Shown here in pieces: positions 45,135-58,100 of a stretch of 64,000 nt of DNA; the stretch's first letter is position 1; each line of letters starts with the position of its first letter. A program made the position numbers and the translations under genes. Origin of the DNA: Dimorphilus gyrociliatus (lineage: Eukaryota; Annelida; Polychaeta; Dinophilidae); contig CAJFCJ010000011.1 of NCBI GenBank assembly GCA_904063045.1, forward strand, positions 682,001 to 746,000, read 5' to 3'. Below the pieces are notes generated by a model. It did no database searches. It was given only the letters and a program-made list of their open reading frames with translations, and was not told where the DNA came from.

Positions 45135-47410
45135 TAGCAGTCAAATAATTAAAAGATTCATGAGTATATTTATAGTACAGTTATTTATGACGTAATATAA
45201 AATATGCCGTTTCACAACATGAGATAAGAGACGGAGAGTAAAAATAGAATCTTAAGCAAGAAAAAAGAAGAATACGCATATTTTTTGTTTAAGTACTTAC
45301 ATACGTATATAAAGTTTTCAAAGAGCCAATTACGAGAGTTTGTTGATTTTACTCGATTCGTTGTTTGCCTTTGATCGAAACTTTCTTGAGCGAAATCAGA
45401 AAAAATTCTGGCGAAGATTTATGCGGCATTTGGCAGCAATACGTAAACACGTTTCTGTAGGGTACATACGATGACAAACTAGCCAACTTGTCAGACCACT
45501 GTTTGGCACAATATGGGTAGAATGACAAATGAGGGAAAGGAATGTAACAGGTGCCATTCTATCCATTTTATACATGTGTCATTACAGTTGTTGCTGTCCA
45601 TCACTTAGCAAGATTCCACGTGCAAGCAGACGGAAAACTACAATCTATATTTAGAGAATATATGGAAACGTTTAATTGAAAGAAGATAGAGTTTGTATGC
45701 GTTTAGCGAATGTCTGGAATTGAGCGATGAGCGTGTCTGTGTGTTTGGCCGGCGCATTGTGTCAACAAACTCGAGTAGCGATCACACGTACACAGCTGTT
45801 TCAAATACTGGCCATTCAAAACAATTTTCAAAGGTTGAAGTGAAAATACTGCTGTCAAAACAAAACAGTTAATGTTTATTAAATGTATCACAAGAGATTA
45901 ATCAGAAAATATAATTAAGTATAAACGAGGAAGTTTCCCCTTCAACGATCTTCGTGCTCTATCTTTCTACCCTCAGGCCGAGAGGTAACTGATATCTGTT
46001 GGGTTATCGTCGACCGCAAACAGTCATAGTAACTTACTCAAAGTTAAGGTTAATTGCCTCTGATATACTTCAATATGCGATAACAGGAGAGATAGTACTT
46101 TTGGTCCATATATCATGGTCTATATATCATTCTATGAGTAATCTGATGGATATTCTTCTTCTACAGATTTTCGTACCAATGAAATAAGTTAATGAACAAT
46201 TAAAAATAGCGAAAAAAGGCAATTTGTAGAGCAATAAAAACTTTCAAAGATATAATTTAAATATTCACCAAATGAGCAATGTTCTGTTTGATATTAGCCT
46301 ATTTTTACTTGTTATTCTGACAAGTCATCTTCCAATATCTTCCTGATATTTATATACAAGCTATAGTTAGTAATATGACTGAGAGAATGTGGCAGTCAAG
46401 CGCAAATGACTGATAGCTCAAGGTGGTGCTCATGGTTCGCATATCTGATAAACCTGTCTGACAATGTGAAATTGGTGGTGTACACTAGTTAAAACCTAAA
46501 ATTATCGTTTTCTTACCAGTTATTAAATATTGAGGTACAAAATGTTCTAATTTCGTTTTTAAGACTCAAAGATAATTACCCAAAAGGGTGTTGCTTGCAA
46601 AACTCTAACCGGGGCCAAAACTAAGTCACGTGATATATTCTACCCAATCACTTATTAGAGAATAGCATGATTGACGGGCTTTCCGAAAGACGCAAACTTT
46701 TAGCTGGTTTGGTAGAATTGAAGAAAATAAGAGAGTGGTTTATACAACAAACTTTTCTGCGGCAAAAGAATCGGATATTAATTGGATTGTAGACTTTAAT
46801 TCTACCGATTATGATGTTTTCGACTGCTGACATCCTATCGGCAATGGGTGGGTAAAGTTATAAAGAAAAATATCAAAATAATTAAAATATTAAAATATTT
46901 AATTTAATGATAAATTGTCAAAGATACTAGAACATAATACAACTAAAATTTTTGTAATTTACATTAAGCAGAGGTTTCATTATTCTTTAGAAATGTTAAT
47001 TCTCTGATGTGCCGAAACTGTATAAGATCTACTCCTTAACAATATTTGCTGTCTTACATATTGAGTTAAACAAGAATAATTCAATATAACATATTAAATA
47101 ATTTGTGGAAATATGCAAATGATACAACTTCAGAAAAAACTCTTGTCTAATATTAGTTATATGTTTATTGTAAATGAAACACAACATAATATTTCTTCAT
47201 ATCCATAACTCATCAGATATGAAAGAGTTTAATAAGTAACGTTTAAGTTCTGTTGGTGAAGAAAAAAATCAACACATGAAGTTTGAAAAAGTTAGAAAGG
47301 CACTTGCGATTAACTGTAAACTTGCACGTGCTCTACGCCAAACAAAAGCAAACAAGCGGTCACACAAAGACTCCACTGTTTACTCATAAATTTACTCGTT
47401 TGCAGATCAT
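45135..47410. other. 2.3-kb spacer between GPLD1 and Pax1/9
   Basis: No coding exon recognised on either strand; short frames near 45703-45891 and 46648-46833 lack domain or splice support. The size is unusual for this compact region, and the neighbour is a developmental regulator, so regulatory elements are likely. GTTTGCAG ends at 47405, so the Pax leader may be spliced. Confidence 0.5.
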
Positions 47411-48016
47411 ATGGGCGTATCGAACAATACAAGCTACGGCGAAGTTAATCAATTGGGAGGAGTTTTCGTCAACGGTAGACCTCTTCCGAATGCAGTGCGA
47501 ATGAGAATAATCGAACTTGCTCAATTAGGAGTTCGACCATGCGATATATCAAGGCAACTCAAGGTGTCTCATGGATGTGTCAGTAAGATACTTCAAAGAT
47601 ACAAAGAGACAGGCTCTGTATTACCGGGAACGATAGGTGGGTCAAAACCTCGCGTTACAACACCAAAAGTTGTTCAAAGAATTAAAACTTATAAACAAAG
47701 AGATCCTGGTATATTTGCTTGGGAAATTCGAGATAAACTCCTCTCGGATGGTGTTTGTGATAAACACAATGTTCCGAGTGTGTCTTCAATATCTCGCATA
47801 CTCAGAAACAAAATGAGTGAAGATCATCGACAACCTATGTCTCAAGCTGTTCCTCAACATGGCGTTTCTACTATTTATAATAATACCGTACCCTGTTGGT
47901 CAACACCATTTTCAACTCACGCTAACATTCAAACTCCACCATATTATTATCATCATCAAACAACCCAGCCTCATTTTAGCAGTGTATATGGTAATATTTT
48001 AAATAACTCAAATTGA
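47411..48016 (+). CDS. Pax1/9: paired-domain transcription factor Pax1/9 (Pox meso)
   Basis: Open frame of 201 residues. The paired domain runs from residue 8 to about 135: [20 protein letters not shown], then the PAI helix-turn-helix ([21 protein letters not shown], reading VRPCDIS here), [13 protein letters not shown], and the RED subdomain ([36 protein letters not shown] split over helices). The [18 protein letters not shown] ending is typical of Pax1/9 and its insect form Pox meso. No homeodomain follows, as expected for this subgroup. The remainder is Tyr/His/Gln-rich and short. The family patterns pharyngeal endoderm and mesoderm. The ATG at 47411 is six codons before the domain; the acceptor immediately upstream suggests a non-coding first exon. 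Confidence 0.92.
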   Translation: MGVSNNTSYGEVNQLGGVFVNGRPLPNAVRMRIIELAQLGVRPCDISRQLKVSHGCVSKILQRYKETGSVLPGTIGGSKPRVTTPKVVQRIKTYKQRDPGIFAWEIRDKLLSDGVCDKHNVPSVSSISRILRNKMSEDHRQPMSQAVPQHGVSTIYNNTVPCWSTPFSTHANIQTPPYYYHHQTTQPHFSSVYGNILNNSN

Positions 48017-48322
48017 TAAGCTCATTAATCAACTTTATATAATCAATTTATTAATAGGAGTCTTGTTTTTACTCAAAAGTATGTTCTATTTGTATGATCT
48101 ATGTTTACACATAGACTACACAAGTCAACTAACTGTTAATAATCAATAAAATATTTTCTTATATCATATTTCATATATCAAAGAAGTTCACAATTTAATA
48201 AGAAGGTTGACAAAGTAATTAATTTATTTTTCGTTTGTGTTTGAAAGAATAACTTAAAGGTGTCGAATTGAAAACTATTTAATATTTAAAATATGCGAAA
48301 GAGTATGTTAAAAAATATAACA

Positions 48323-49340
48323 TCATGCTATTTTCCATCTTTTCTTTTGTGGGCCTTTGTCAGATTCGGTACATGATCGCTTCCCAAGAGAGGATTCAAG
48401 CTGCTTAGAATTCAATTTTTCAAGGAGAGTATTAATTTGATCTTGTTGTTGTCGAACAGTAGATTCTAGTCGTCGAATTTGCTCTCTTTGTAATTTTACC
48501 TGTACCTTATTTTGTTGACATATGGAAGTAAAAGAGTTAACTTTAGCTCTAAGGGCTGCCACTGTAGTAGACCACCTTACGAGATGTTCATGATGATCGA
48601 AATAGTTCTCGCTGAAAGATTTCACCTCAGTGAGTGATGAGATGTCAATATTTCGTTTGAGTTCTAAAATTAATGAATTCAATTAGAAAAATATATTAAA
48701 GAACATTCCGCTTACTTGAAGATTCTGTGAGCAACTTTTTTTTGAGAAGAGGAACTATATGCTCATCAAAATGTTCCATTGCCATCGATGAAATATCTCT
48801 AAGCTCAGTAAGTATTTCATGTGATCGAGCTATTGGACGTGAACTATTAATACTGCATTCAATTTGGTCAAATACTGTATTAAATTCATCCAAAACCTAT
48901 TATCATATCAAAGTTATTTTTGTTTTGTATTCTTTAATACTAATAGCTTACTTTCCCAGCTATAAAGCAGCACTGATTTGCAGTAACATGCTTCATAATA
49001 GTCATATTTAATAAAGATATTCTAGTCTCAACAGCCGTTAATATTTCATTATGCCTGGACAATGCGTGATTTCTTCGCTCACTTTCCCGTCGTGGTAATA
49101 TACTCTTTATGCGATGAACCAAAGCAGAATGGCGTTTTGTAACCTGCTTGAAGCCAGCATTGAGGTGTTGCTGACCTATTACATTAAATTCTTTTGATAC
49201 CTGGGAAATGAAAACTATTAATATAATTGAATCGTGTTGCAAAATGTTCAACCAACCTGTCGGAGTCGAGCAGTTTCATCATACGTCATATAGCGAAGAA
49301 TTAATCGCTTGACATCCAAAGGTAATTCGTCGAATTTCAT
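48323..49340 (-). CDS. FBXO28: F-box only protein 28
   Basis: Four exons, complement(48323..48663, 48716..48896, 48952..49200, 49257..49340), give 284 residues. An N-terminal F-box (KFDELPLDVKRLILRYMTYDE...RLRQVSKEF) is followed by family-specific blocks: PRRESERRNHALSRHNEIL, ETRISLLNMTIMKHV, ANQCCFIAGKV, and LTELRDISSMAMEHFDEHIVP. A C-terminal coiled coil (QVKLQREQIRRLESTVRQQQ) precedes a basic tail (QKKRWK) that may target the nucleus. FBXO28 is the substrate receptor of an SCF ligase acting on topoisomerase IIα and MYC-related processes in vertebrates. It is shorter than the human protein (about 368). It ends about 310 bp from the convergent Pax gene. Confidence 0.93.
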
Positions 49341-50583
49341 TTCTGAGAAGTTGAACATTACAAGCAATTGAATGCATTATTAAATATCTAATTTTCATTC
49401 AGAAAATAATCCTAATACGGAAACAACTTAAAACAAAAATCCTCCTTTATCGGCGAGGCTAAAATGTATAGTAAAATTAAAGATTAGAAGACCTTTCTGT
49501 GGTCTCGAAAAACTCATGAAAAACGTTTAAAAAAATGATCCAATATCAAAGTTTAATTTTGACGTTGAACAAATTTTGTCAATCATAATAAAGCGAATAA
49601 TTTGGAATTTCTTATAATCTTTTCTTCACGTTTGTAGGTTAGAAAAGAATACTTTTTGGTATATTGACTATAATAGTTATTTAAGATGATGTCTGTGATG
49701 TTTAATAATATTTATTTCTAATTGTTTCGATTTAACTGACCTTTTCAGTTCCGCCAAAAAGTGTTCGAACCAAAAGGTTATCCATACACAATTTATCGCT
49801 CTTGAGAATGTTATGATTTCACTACGCCATCTATGTTACATCGAAATGGTTCATTCTTTGGATATTCAACATTGAGTCTACCAAAATTTCACTTTTGTGT
49901 CATATTTAAAATTCATTTGAAGGTTATTAGAGCAATCAGATCAATTACTTTTCATAAGTGCTAATATTTTTATGATTTTTTTTATGATGACATTTTACTA
50001 AAATATAAATAAACTAATTAGAAAAAAGTCAATACTAACAGTCTGTTTACATCGGAAAAAGAGTAAGATTAAAGGGTTGTCTTTATCTATCTTGTTTAAT
50101 ATCTAAAGCGCGTTATTTCCTGTTAATGGGGATAAAATGAGGTACCGCTACCTCTTTGCTAATTATCTTAGTCGAACGTGAAAGCTAAGCTAATTGCAGA
50201 TCATAGTGTGATTAGACTGAAGCAGTCCTTGGTCATTCTTCTGATAGAACTTATGCATGAAAAATATACATTTTCCAATGTTCACTCTATGATATCAATA
50301 GATTATGATAATAGGTAGTTATCGGTTCCTGGTAATTCTTGTAACTTGTATAACTTCGAAGAATTTATATCTATTTGAACTAACAGTTATTATATTGAAA
50401 CTTGTCCCCTCTTAAATTATATTCCTTTTAAAATTGCTATTTAATTGTAAGTGCATAAGATATACTGTATATATATATATATATATGTATAATAAGCAAC
50501 GGAATGACGTCAGATACCACCACCGCCACCGTCGCTCTGTGGTGCAAAAGCTAGTCATATAGACGTTGGATATTGAAGAAAAA
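49341..50583. other. 1.2-kb spacer between FBXO28 and globin genes
   Basis: No exon seen. Contains CGCCATCTAT at 49825-49834 (minus-strand copy of the shared 10-mer ATAGATGGCG) and a (TA)n tract near 50467-50486. A CCACCRCC-rich patch lies at about 50515-50535. Confidence 0.5.
50463..50490. repeat. TA dinucleotide microsatellite
   Basis: About ten uninterrupted TA units about 95 bp upstream of the globin start codon. Similar but impure TA tracts occur inside introns at about 21600-21650 (THADA) and 56148-56172 (NUP214). Confidence 0.8.
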
Positions 50584-51218
50584 ATGGGTTGCTCAGCGAC
50601 ATCATTAATCGTGGTTCCTAAACGGACGACAGAATCAGCCAATGTAGAAGTATTTACCGAAAGACAGAAAATTCTTGTAAGAAAAACATGGAAGTATCTC
50701 TCAAATGATCTGACTGGCTATGGAACAATGGTATTTCTGCGCATCTTTGAGCAGCATCCTCACGTAAAGAAACTTTTTCCTTCAATATGTAATGACGAGG
50801 GAGAAACCCTGCTTAAAAATCCGCTTTTCAAGGGTCATGCTTCCCGTTTCATGCAGGCTGTTGGTGCCGTCGTAGACAATCTAGATAATTTGGAAGAAGC
50901 TTTAGCACCACTCCTAATAGGTCTAGGTAGAAATCACATCAATTTTATGGGTTTTAGAAGCGAGTATTTTGAAGCCTTTACCCACGCAATGGTACATGTT
51001 TGGAAAGGTCAGCTAAAACAAAGGTTGGTGAGAGTCAGTTTTGTACACTTGATTAGCTCTTTCATCTTAATGTAATCAACAGATTTACTGATGAGGTAAA
51101 AGAAGCATGGATGTGCGTTTTCAATTTTATAATGCAAAAACTGCAAGAAGGCTATAAAATGGCGCTAGAAGAAAACGGAATGTCAGAAGAAATACAAGAA
51201 ATGTCCAGAGAATCTTAA
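50584..51218 (+). CDS. globin with MGC acylation-type N-terminus (globin X-like)
   Basis: Two exons (50584..51023, 51083..51218) encode 191 residues. Helix A starts FTERQKILVRKTWKYL; the CD corner has Phe in KLFPSI; the distal His (E7) is in FKGHASRF; the proximal His (F8) is in GLGRNHINF; helix H ends QEGYKMAL. The N-terminus MGCSATS has Gly2 and Cys3 suited to myristoylation and palmitoylation, a hallmark of membrane-bound globin X-type proteins. The intron splits the G helix region after QLKQR, a classic globin intron position (G7.0-like). The frame is open upstream of 50584 but only through a TTG codon. Likely roles are redox signalling or membrane protection instead of O2 transport. Confidence 0.9.
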
Positions 51219-51548
51219 GAACTGCCTGTTAACACAGAGAAAATCCGATTGTAATTTTGCGCTGATTGATAATATCGTTATCTATTTATAAGACTATCTC
51301 GTTAATATAATATTACATAGTATTTATTTGCATACAGATAATTTCATAAATACATTTAAAGTGTCATACAATATACTTTCATGCGTATACGAATGTTTCA
51401 TGGTTAAAAGTTATTAACTTTAGATATAAAAGAGACTCGTATTTTGCATGCTTATAGAAGTAGTGAGCTACAGTGAATGGACGGAGAAGAAGCGGAGAAA
51501 GAAAGATATTTTGTTAATTACACAAGTGCATTTCAGAATAAATGACTA

Positions 51549-53133
51549 TTAAGTATTAGACTGCTGATTTCCAGAGGCAGGTCTGGTTTGTTGATGCATC
51601 AATACGGCGACTTTATTCACATACTCAATATCAGGTCTGCACTCTGGCTTAGGATTGATGCATTGGACCACCAATTGACGAAGATCATCTGAAAAGTAGT
51701 CAGACGGGAGCGGTGGATAATCACAATTTTCAATTTTCTGGCATAGAGCATACAAATTCATTTGATCACCATAGAATGGCGATTGTAGGGCAGCCATTTC
51801 ATACAGTAAACATCCAAGTGACCAAATATCCGACTTGAAATTGTACCCATTCTCATGAATACGTTCTGGAGACATATAATAAGGGGTTCCAACTAAAGAC
51901 CTGGCCTCAAAAGTGCTTGAACCGAAAAATCGCCCCAAACCTAAATCTCCTAATTTAACAATACCACCTTCCGTTATGAACACGTTAGCTGGTTTAATAT
52001 CTCGATGCATTATACGTCTTAAATGCATGTGCTCTAGACCGGCACAGATTTGAACAAAATATCGCCATATGGTTTTCTCAGGTATTAGACGATTTTGTTT
52101 TCGAAAATGTTTGATCATACGGGAAAGATCACCAGCAGCTGCTAATTCTAAAACAATATTCAACTCGTTATTTTCGATAAAGGAAGCAATGTATTTGATA
52201 ACATTCGGATGATCCAGATTCTAAAAAGGAAAAAATAGATTTATAAAAAATGATGAATTATTCAAGTCACAAACCTTAAGAAGATCAATTTCGTTAATAC
52301 AATCCTGTCTGGCTTTCGCATCTACCATTTCAAATATCTGTGATAGATACATAAGCTTTAAGAAAATAATTCCAAGAATAAGTTTTTGTGCTTCACACAG
52401 AAAGGTAAATCAATTAATAGTGACTGCAGGCAGGATGGGCAGCAAGCAATTAAAATAATATTTTAGTCTTTACTAATAAAAGGAGCTGGTTTGCTGTACA
52501 TGCTTTACATGCATTAAAAACAAAGAAAACCAAAACGAAATCATGAAAATATCCGATTTGACAATTGATGTGTTGTTTATAAACGCACCTTAACTTTTTT
52601 CAAAGCCACAACACTACTTTCACGTAGGCTCTTTGCTTTGAAAACCTCGGAAAATTGTCCTCTACCGATTTTCCTCTCAATCTCGATGTTGGCTAAACAA
52701 CCAACAGGATTATCTGGATTAGGTGCGGCAAGTAAATCGCTCTGAATTTCCGCCATCGTCAACCTGCAGTCACGTTTGTTATGAAAATAGACAGAAATAA
52801 AGCGTTATGCATTATAAGCTTATCAAAGACACGAAAGCGACAAAAAGTTGATATGGCTATAGACTTATAATTTCGAACCTGCACTTTCTTAAGTGCGACT
52901 TTTCGATTATCCACGTTGCAGACAGCTTTATGAACCACGCTAAATTGTCCTCGTCCTATCTTCTTTTCAATTGTAAAATTTGCAAGGGTGCAATAAGTTT
53001 TTTCCACATTAGGAGGTGAAAGTACTGGAATCGCTGGTGGAGGCATCAATTTTGAATCAGCAGTTTCCATTCCGGACGATGTCGGTGCGGTCAAAGTGTT
53101 GGAACCATCGCATTCCATCGTACTCGACATCAT
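51549..53133 (-). CDS. NEK7: NEK6/NEK7 mitotic kinase, canonical isoform (distal first exon)
   Basis: complement(51549..52220, 52275..52337, 52879..53133) gives 329 residues. The first exon carries a Pro/Ser-rich start and the N-lobe: [20 protein letters not shown] (Gly loop) and VALKKVQ (catalytic Lys). It is followed by [20 protein letters not shown] (helix αC with Glu). The common last exon has [18 protein letters not shown] with the atypical DLG instead of DFG, and [34 protein letters not shown]. These match vertebrate NEK7/NEK6, small NIMA kinases of spindle assembly activated by NEK9; NEK7 also supports NLRP3 in vertebrates. All intron phases agree. A second first exon (next entry) makes this a two-promoter gene. 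Confidence 0.93.
52589..52756 (-). CDS. NEK7: alternative first exon of NEK6/7 encoding a second kinase N-lobe
   Basis: Between the canonical first exon and the shared exons, this 168-nt exon begins with ATG and encodes 56 residues: a short acidic start, then [20 protein letters not shown] and VVALKKVK, ending in the same phase-0 donor position as the canonical exon. Spliced to 52275-52337 and 51549-52220 it gives a complete 300-residue kinase with its own Gly loop and catalytic Lys. Joining both first exons in one mRNA would put a stop in frame, so they are alternative. An acceptor-like CTGCAG precedes the exon at about 52762, suggesting a non-coding leader. Confidence 0.8.
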
Positions 53134-53645
53134 TTTACCTTTTTTATCTCTTTTAACAAACACGCAATGAGTTAAGTTAGGACAACCTACTCGATGTTTG
53201 CGATGTGTCTTAGAATAAGGAATGATATATCAATGTCTTGCTGATAGAGATGTTGCCAGGGGAGACGATTGTTAATAATGTGCAAAATTGCGAAATTACG
53301 CTATGACATTCGATTAATGTGTGATAAACTAAATCACAGGTATGTAAACTTCTTTTCCTACCTATATATAATCTTTAAATATATCATATTTTCAACAAAT
53401 TACTTAATATACATACCGACTAGACGAAGCCAATGTTTGCTTCTTTAATCATAATTTTCATTACTAAATTACGTTGATTGGTTCACCTGCTGTATTTGAT
53501 TGGGAAATTTCCTCCCCCTTTTATGCCATGGCGCTCCTTTAGAAACTGGTATTTTTTTTCGAAAAACACTCTTCATAATATTTCTTCAGGAACATAAACG
53601 TGTTCCATTTGGTTTCTCCTTGCTGTTTATATAATTGTATTACAA
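53134..53645. promoter_or_regulatory. divergent upstream region of NEK6/7 and ODR4
   Basis: Half a kilobase between two start codons facing apart; AT-rich, no coding exon. It contains an inverted CCAAT (ATTGG) near 53478 and presumably both promoters. Confidence 0.35.
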
Positions 53646-54965
53646 ATGAAGAGCGTAAGTGTTGATCCCAAAGTAAAAATAATTATTGACGAAATAATAC
53701 ATCACAAACGTAACCGTTTTGGATTAATTGTTGGATATGTAAGTTGAAAGTTAATACAATTTAAGTTTACATATGTTATAACAAAGATGAACTCTGACTG
53801 TAGAATTTGAATAATAAATTTTTTATTGTTCACGTACTCGAATGTCCGGATATTTTGGACGAAGCAGATGATAGCGAAAAATTAACTGAATTAGAGAAGC
53901 TACGATCTCTACTAGATGATGTAATACGACTCCTTCCTGGTGGTTTGAATATTCTTGGTGCATTCTCGACAAGTACAGAAAACCAATTACAGGTTAAATT
54001 TGTTCAGTAACTGACTTTTATAGAACCAACTATATATATAGGTCTAACCCACAGTTTCTAAACCTAATCAACAAGCAATTAACGGCTATTGACTCTTCAT
54101 TCAACTACGATTTACTTTTTCTTCATGTATCATTAAAAAGTAGCAAGTTGGTTTTACTATAAATTTTCTCTGAATTGTTCCCAAATAAAGTTTCATAAAT
54201 AGGTACAATGCAAAATTATTTTCAAATGGCAATCTTTCGCTAGTTGACTGGAGGGAAGAGAACAAAGCCTTTGAATACCTTGAGTTTACCAGCACCCTAA
54301 ATCTGCAATTAAACCTTAATAAGAAAGAGAAAACTTACAAGCAAGTAAAAACTTGGCTGAAAAATTTCAACCCGAAGTTTCTTGTCGACGGTCAAAACGA
54401 AAGAGGTCTAATAACCAAAAGTACGAATATCGTAAAAGAACTTGATATTTTAACGAAAATGTCTGAAGAATGTATTAGTAATCATTCCAGCTTAAGAGGA
54501 TATGTAAAACTAAGAGCAATTCTGCCAATGCTAAAAAATCTAACTTACGAGCATGTTTTCGAAGCTCTCTGCCAAGATGCGAATAGGACAGTAATGGCTA
54601 GGATTAACATTCTGATTGAGAATGAACAAATTGATAATAAATTTGAAAGTTGTGAAGGACATTGTGTACCACTTCCTCGAAGAGCAATGTTTTCCATAAA
54701 CTCGTCATCTGTTAGATTTTCTACTTATTTGTGTGTAGGGGAAAATGAATCAGATATACCATCGGCAGTCAATGGAGTTATTGCTGGTGAGAATATTGTT
54801 GAAGCAGAAATAAATCTTGAAAAATTAGAAATCTTGAACGACTCACAATTTGAAGAAGCTAAAATAAAGACTGTCAAAGGGAGTGAAAAAACGTTAATCA
54901 TTGGTCTTTTAGTTTGCTTACTAGCTATTCTTTTATCCATTCTAATTAATCTTGTTCAAAGGTAA
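53646..54965 (+). CDS. ODR4: ODR-4-like membrane protein
   Basis: Four exons (53646..53738, 53804..53992, 54055..54146, 54203..54965) give 378 residues. The N-terminal half has MPN/JAB-like strands with the family motif LLPGGLNILGAFST. Later blocks include NFNPKFLVDGQNERGL and EGHCVPLPRRAMF, and the protein ends in one membrane helix (ready at LIIGLLVCLLAILLSILINL) with a very short tail, giving a tail-anchored topology. In C. elegans ODR-4 works with ODR-8/UFSP2 in maturation of some GPCRs, and in vertebrates ODR4 partners UFSP2 at the ER. It is somewhat shorter than human ODR4 (about 454). Confidence 0.85.
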
Positions 54966-55190
54966 ATGTTAATTATATTCTGAATCAGTTATTTCAAATA
55001 TAAGTTGCCACAAATGACATTCATGCAAAAAACCTGTGTTTTGATTCTAAAAATGAATTTTTCACGTTTGAATTTTCCGCCAGGCGAAACCGGAAAACTC
55101 TACGTGAGCGATAATCAGAAATCAATTTCCGCCTCGGCGTTTTACCATCGTTTGTTGCATATAAAGATAATTTTAAGTAACAAAGGTAAA

Positions 55191-58100
55191 ATGAATCTGG
55201 AAAGAGAAGTATCTGTTAGTATTAAATTAAGCTAGAACAAGTTATTTGAAATTTTAAACGTTTCTATAATAGGACTGTGGGTTTTCCTTCGTTTTAAAAT
55301 TACGCGTGTCTCCCGCTTCGGAAGAAACCAGTGAGCAAACTAAAAAACGATTAAACCTCGTTGCTACTTCAAAATATGGTTTGATATTCGTAGCATGTGA
55401 AAAAGGTTATATGTAATATTACCAATGTATATTCTGAATATTAATTTATTTGTTTATCAGGGCTTAAAACGCTGGAAACCAAAGATGTTGTTTCAAGGTC
55501 TCAGGAATTGAATAAAGCAGCTTTCTCTACTCTCGTAGAAGATATTCAGTTTAAGCACGTTTTAGAGTTTTCTAGCACACCGGTTCATGTGTCTTTGAAT
55601 GCAAACCAAACAATTTTATCAGTTGTTGTTGCAAAGAACAATTTCTACTTTGCATTATTATTTGATGTTCATTCTTTTGCGAAAGATGCCGTAAGTACTC
55701 TGTAATTGTCTCTCCGGCATGGTAAGAAAAGTAACATTTCAGAAAAATTTACCACAACCATTTGTTGAGGCGAAGTTAAGCGATGAACCTAATGAGGAAT
55801 TAATGGATTTAGCATGGAATCCTGGACTTGAAATGTTTAACCAGTTCGCATATTGCCTCAGCAGTGGACGGTGCAGAATTATGGAAATTTTAAAAGGAGA
55901 CGATATAAAGATAATAAGCTCGTTGACAGATAAGGAAAATTGTACTTGCTGTAAGTATATTTCTATAAATATCCCATTGGATGTTCTTAAATATTTTCTA
56001 TTGCTTAGTGTGTTGGAGCCCTAAAGGGAAGCAGCTTGTCGTTGGCAAAATGAATGGAACTTTAACTCAATATGATTGTCAGTTTACACTAAAAAGACAT
56101 TTGGATAAATCTCCTATGTTTTCTGATCCTGTTAAAAGTAGTATATATATTTAATATATATATATATATAATTTACATTTGATTAAACGACAGTAACTGA
56201 TGTGTTGTGGGTAAGCACGTATTGTTTTTTTGCTGCATATGAGTCTTTATCGGAACAGAACAATGAAATATCTATTGTATTGATAAACGCCCCTGTAAGA
56301 ATAAGTAGTCTTTATAAAATTTCTAATAATTATTCTTTATTTTATTCCTTTGTAGAAAAATCAAAATTTACAATATATTGATTATAAAGACGTCTGTTTT
56401 AACCTTAGTGATACGAGAATGGGAAAATATTACTTCAGACAAATTGCTTCTTGGTACGTTACTTTCTAATATAATATATTTCATATTTCTGTACAATTCA
56501 ATTTCAGGAATGGATTAATTTTAGCCATGTCGGCTGGTGGGTCTGACGTTGCTCTTCTTGGTAAAAGTACAGATCAAGTAAGTAAATAGACTTATATTAC
56601 TTCAACAATTAATACTTATATTGCAGAAAAACTGGGAGAAATATCGCTTCGAAGACAATTTTAGAGCTGAAACTCCTTTATCTTCAGCAAATAGCGATGA
56701 TACTTTTCCAATTGGAATGGATTTGGACTTTACTAGCACAGAAAAATTCCTTCTAGGTTCGTTTACTAGTGTTAATTAAATATCTACAGTGTCATACTTT
56801 TCAAGATAAGGGAGTTGAACATCCAGCCGTTCCAATTGTCACAATACTAACGACAGATTGGGTCTTAACGACCTTTCGTATTTTCTATGAAAATCAGCCT
56901 TCTATTGTGCAGCAAGAAGAGCTGTTGGAATCTTCAAAGGCTAGAAAAATTAAATCACTTGATCTTGGTTAGAGCACATCCGTATAAGAATTGAAAATTA
57001 AAAAATAATCGTAACTTTCAGCTTCATCCTCGAGTATTAACCCCGTATTATCCAATTACTCTTCAGCTTCATTACCAGTCTTTAATGAAACTAAGAAAAT
57101 TGATTCAGTAAAAAGTGCAACCCATACAACGGCACAGGAATCGCAAAAGCAAGCTATTCAGCCTTTAGGTGAAGCAACATATGCCCCGAATCGATCTCCT
57201 GCAGGTAATTCTTACTTTTTCACATATGTACATCAAAATTTTTAATCATTTAGTGGCTCGAACTCTAAAATTTGGGGATTCTCGAAATGAAGTCATACAT
57301 CCGCAAACAACTTCACTACCAACAAAAAGTAAAGTAATATAAAATAATCTTAGCAGTTTTACAGGTTTATGACTTTTCAGCTACTCGAAAGTCAACTGAG
57401 ACAAATAATGCTCTTCAAACAAAATTTAAAATATTTCAGTGCGAAGTAATGTAATAAGTTATTAAAACTATTGATCGTTCAGTAATTTGTCATGCAGCTT
57501 TCGGAGTGCAATAAGAAAATTCACAAAATTTACGATGACGTTATGAACTCTCCTATTAATGTAGTCACTACTGATAGAATGAATAATTTGCTGACAAAAA
57601 TCGATGATACAAACGATTTTATAACAGATTTTAAAAAAAAGATAAAGGTAAAAATCATGTATTTAAAGATACGGAGATAAATACTCTTTGTGTAACGATT
57701 TATAGAAGCAGAAACAAATAATGGAAGACTTTGATATGGAATATCAGCAGAATATCACCAGCTACAAGTATATAACTTGGAAAGTGGAAAATTACCAAAG
57801 TCCAAAAATTCTTGAGCAGATGTCTTTAAGAGTAAGAAATATACCTTATATATCTCCTTTTATTTGATTAATTAATTTCCAGCCCCTTGAACCTGTACTG
57901 AAACAGAAATGGGTAGAAGTTCAGTCAAAAGAATGGGATATAAGACAAAAAATCGAAACACTTCATAGTATAGTTTCAACAAAAGAGTCATTAGACAAAA
58001 AGTAAAGATATCTAATTACATATTTATCCAGATTGTCTGACTTTTTTTAACAGTAAAACTAAAACAATTCATTCGGACTTGATAATATCCACTTTGGCGA

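Noticed and set aside
45703-46833. Possible small genes between GPLD1 and Pax1/9
   Set aside because: Only short frames without signal peptides, domains or matching splice sites; judged intergenic.
47411-48016. Paired domain considered as a transposase-derived element
   Set aside because: All residues fit Pax1/9, including the family-specific C-terminal edge of the paired domain; no inverted repeats flank it.
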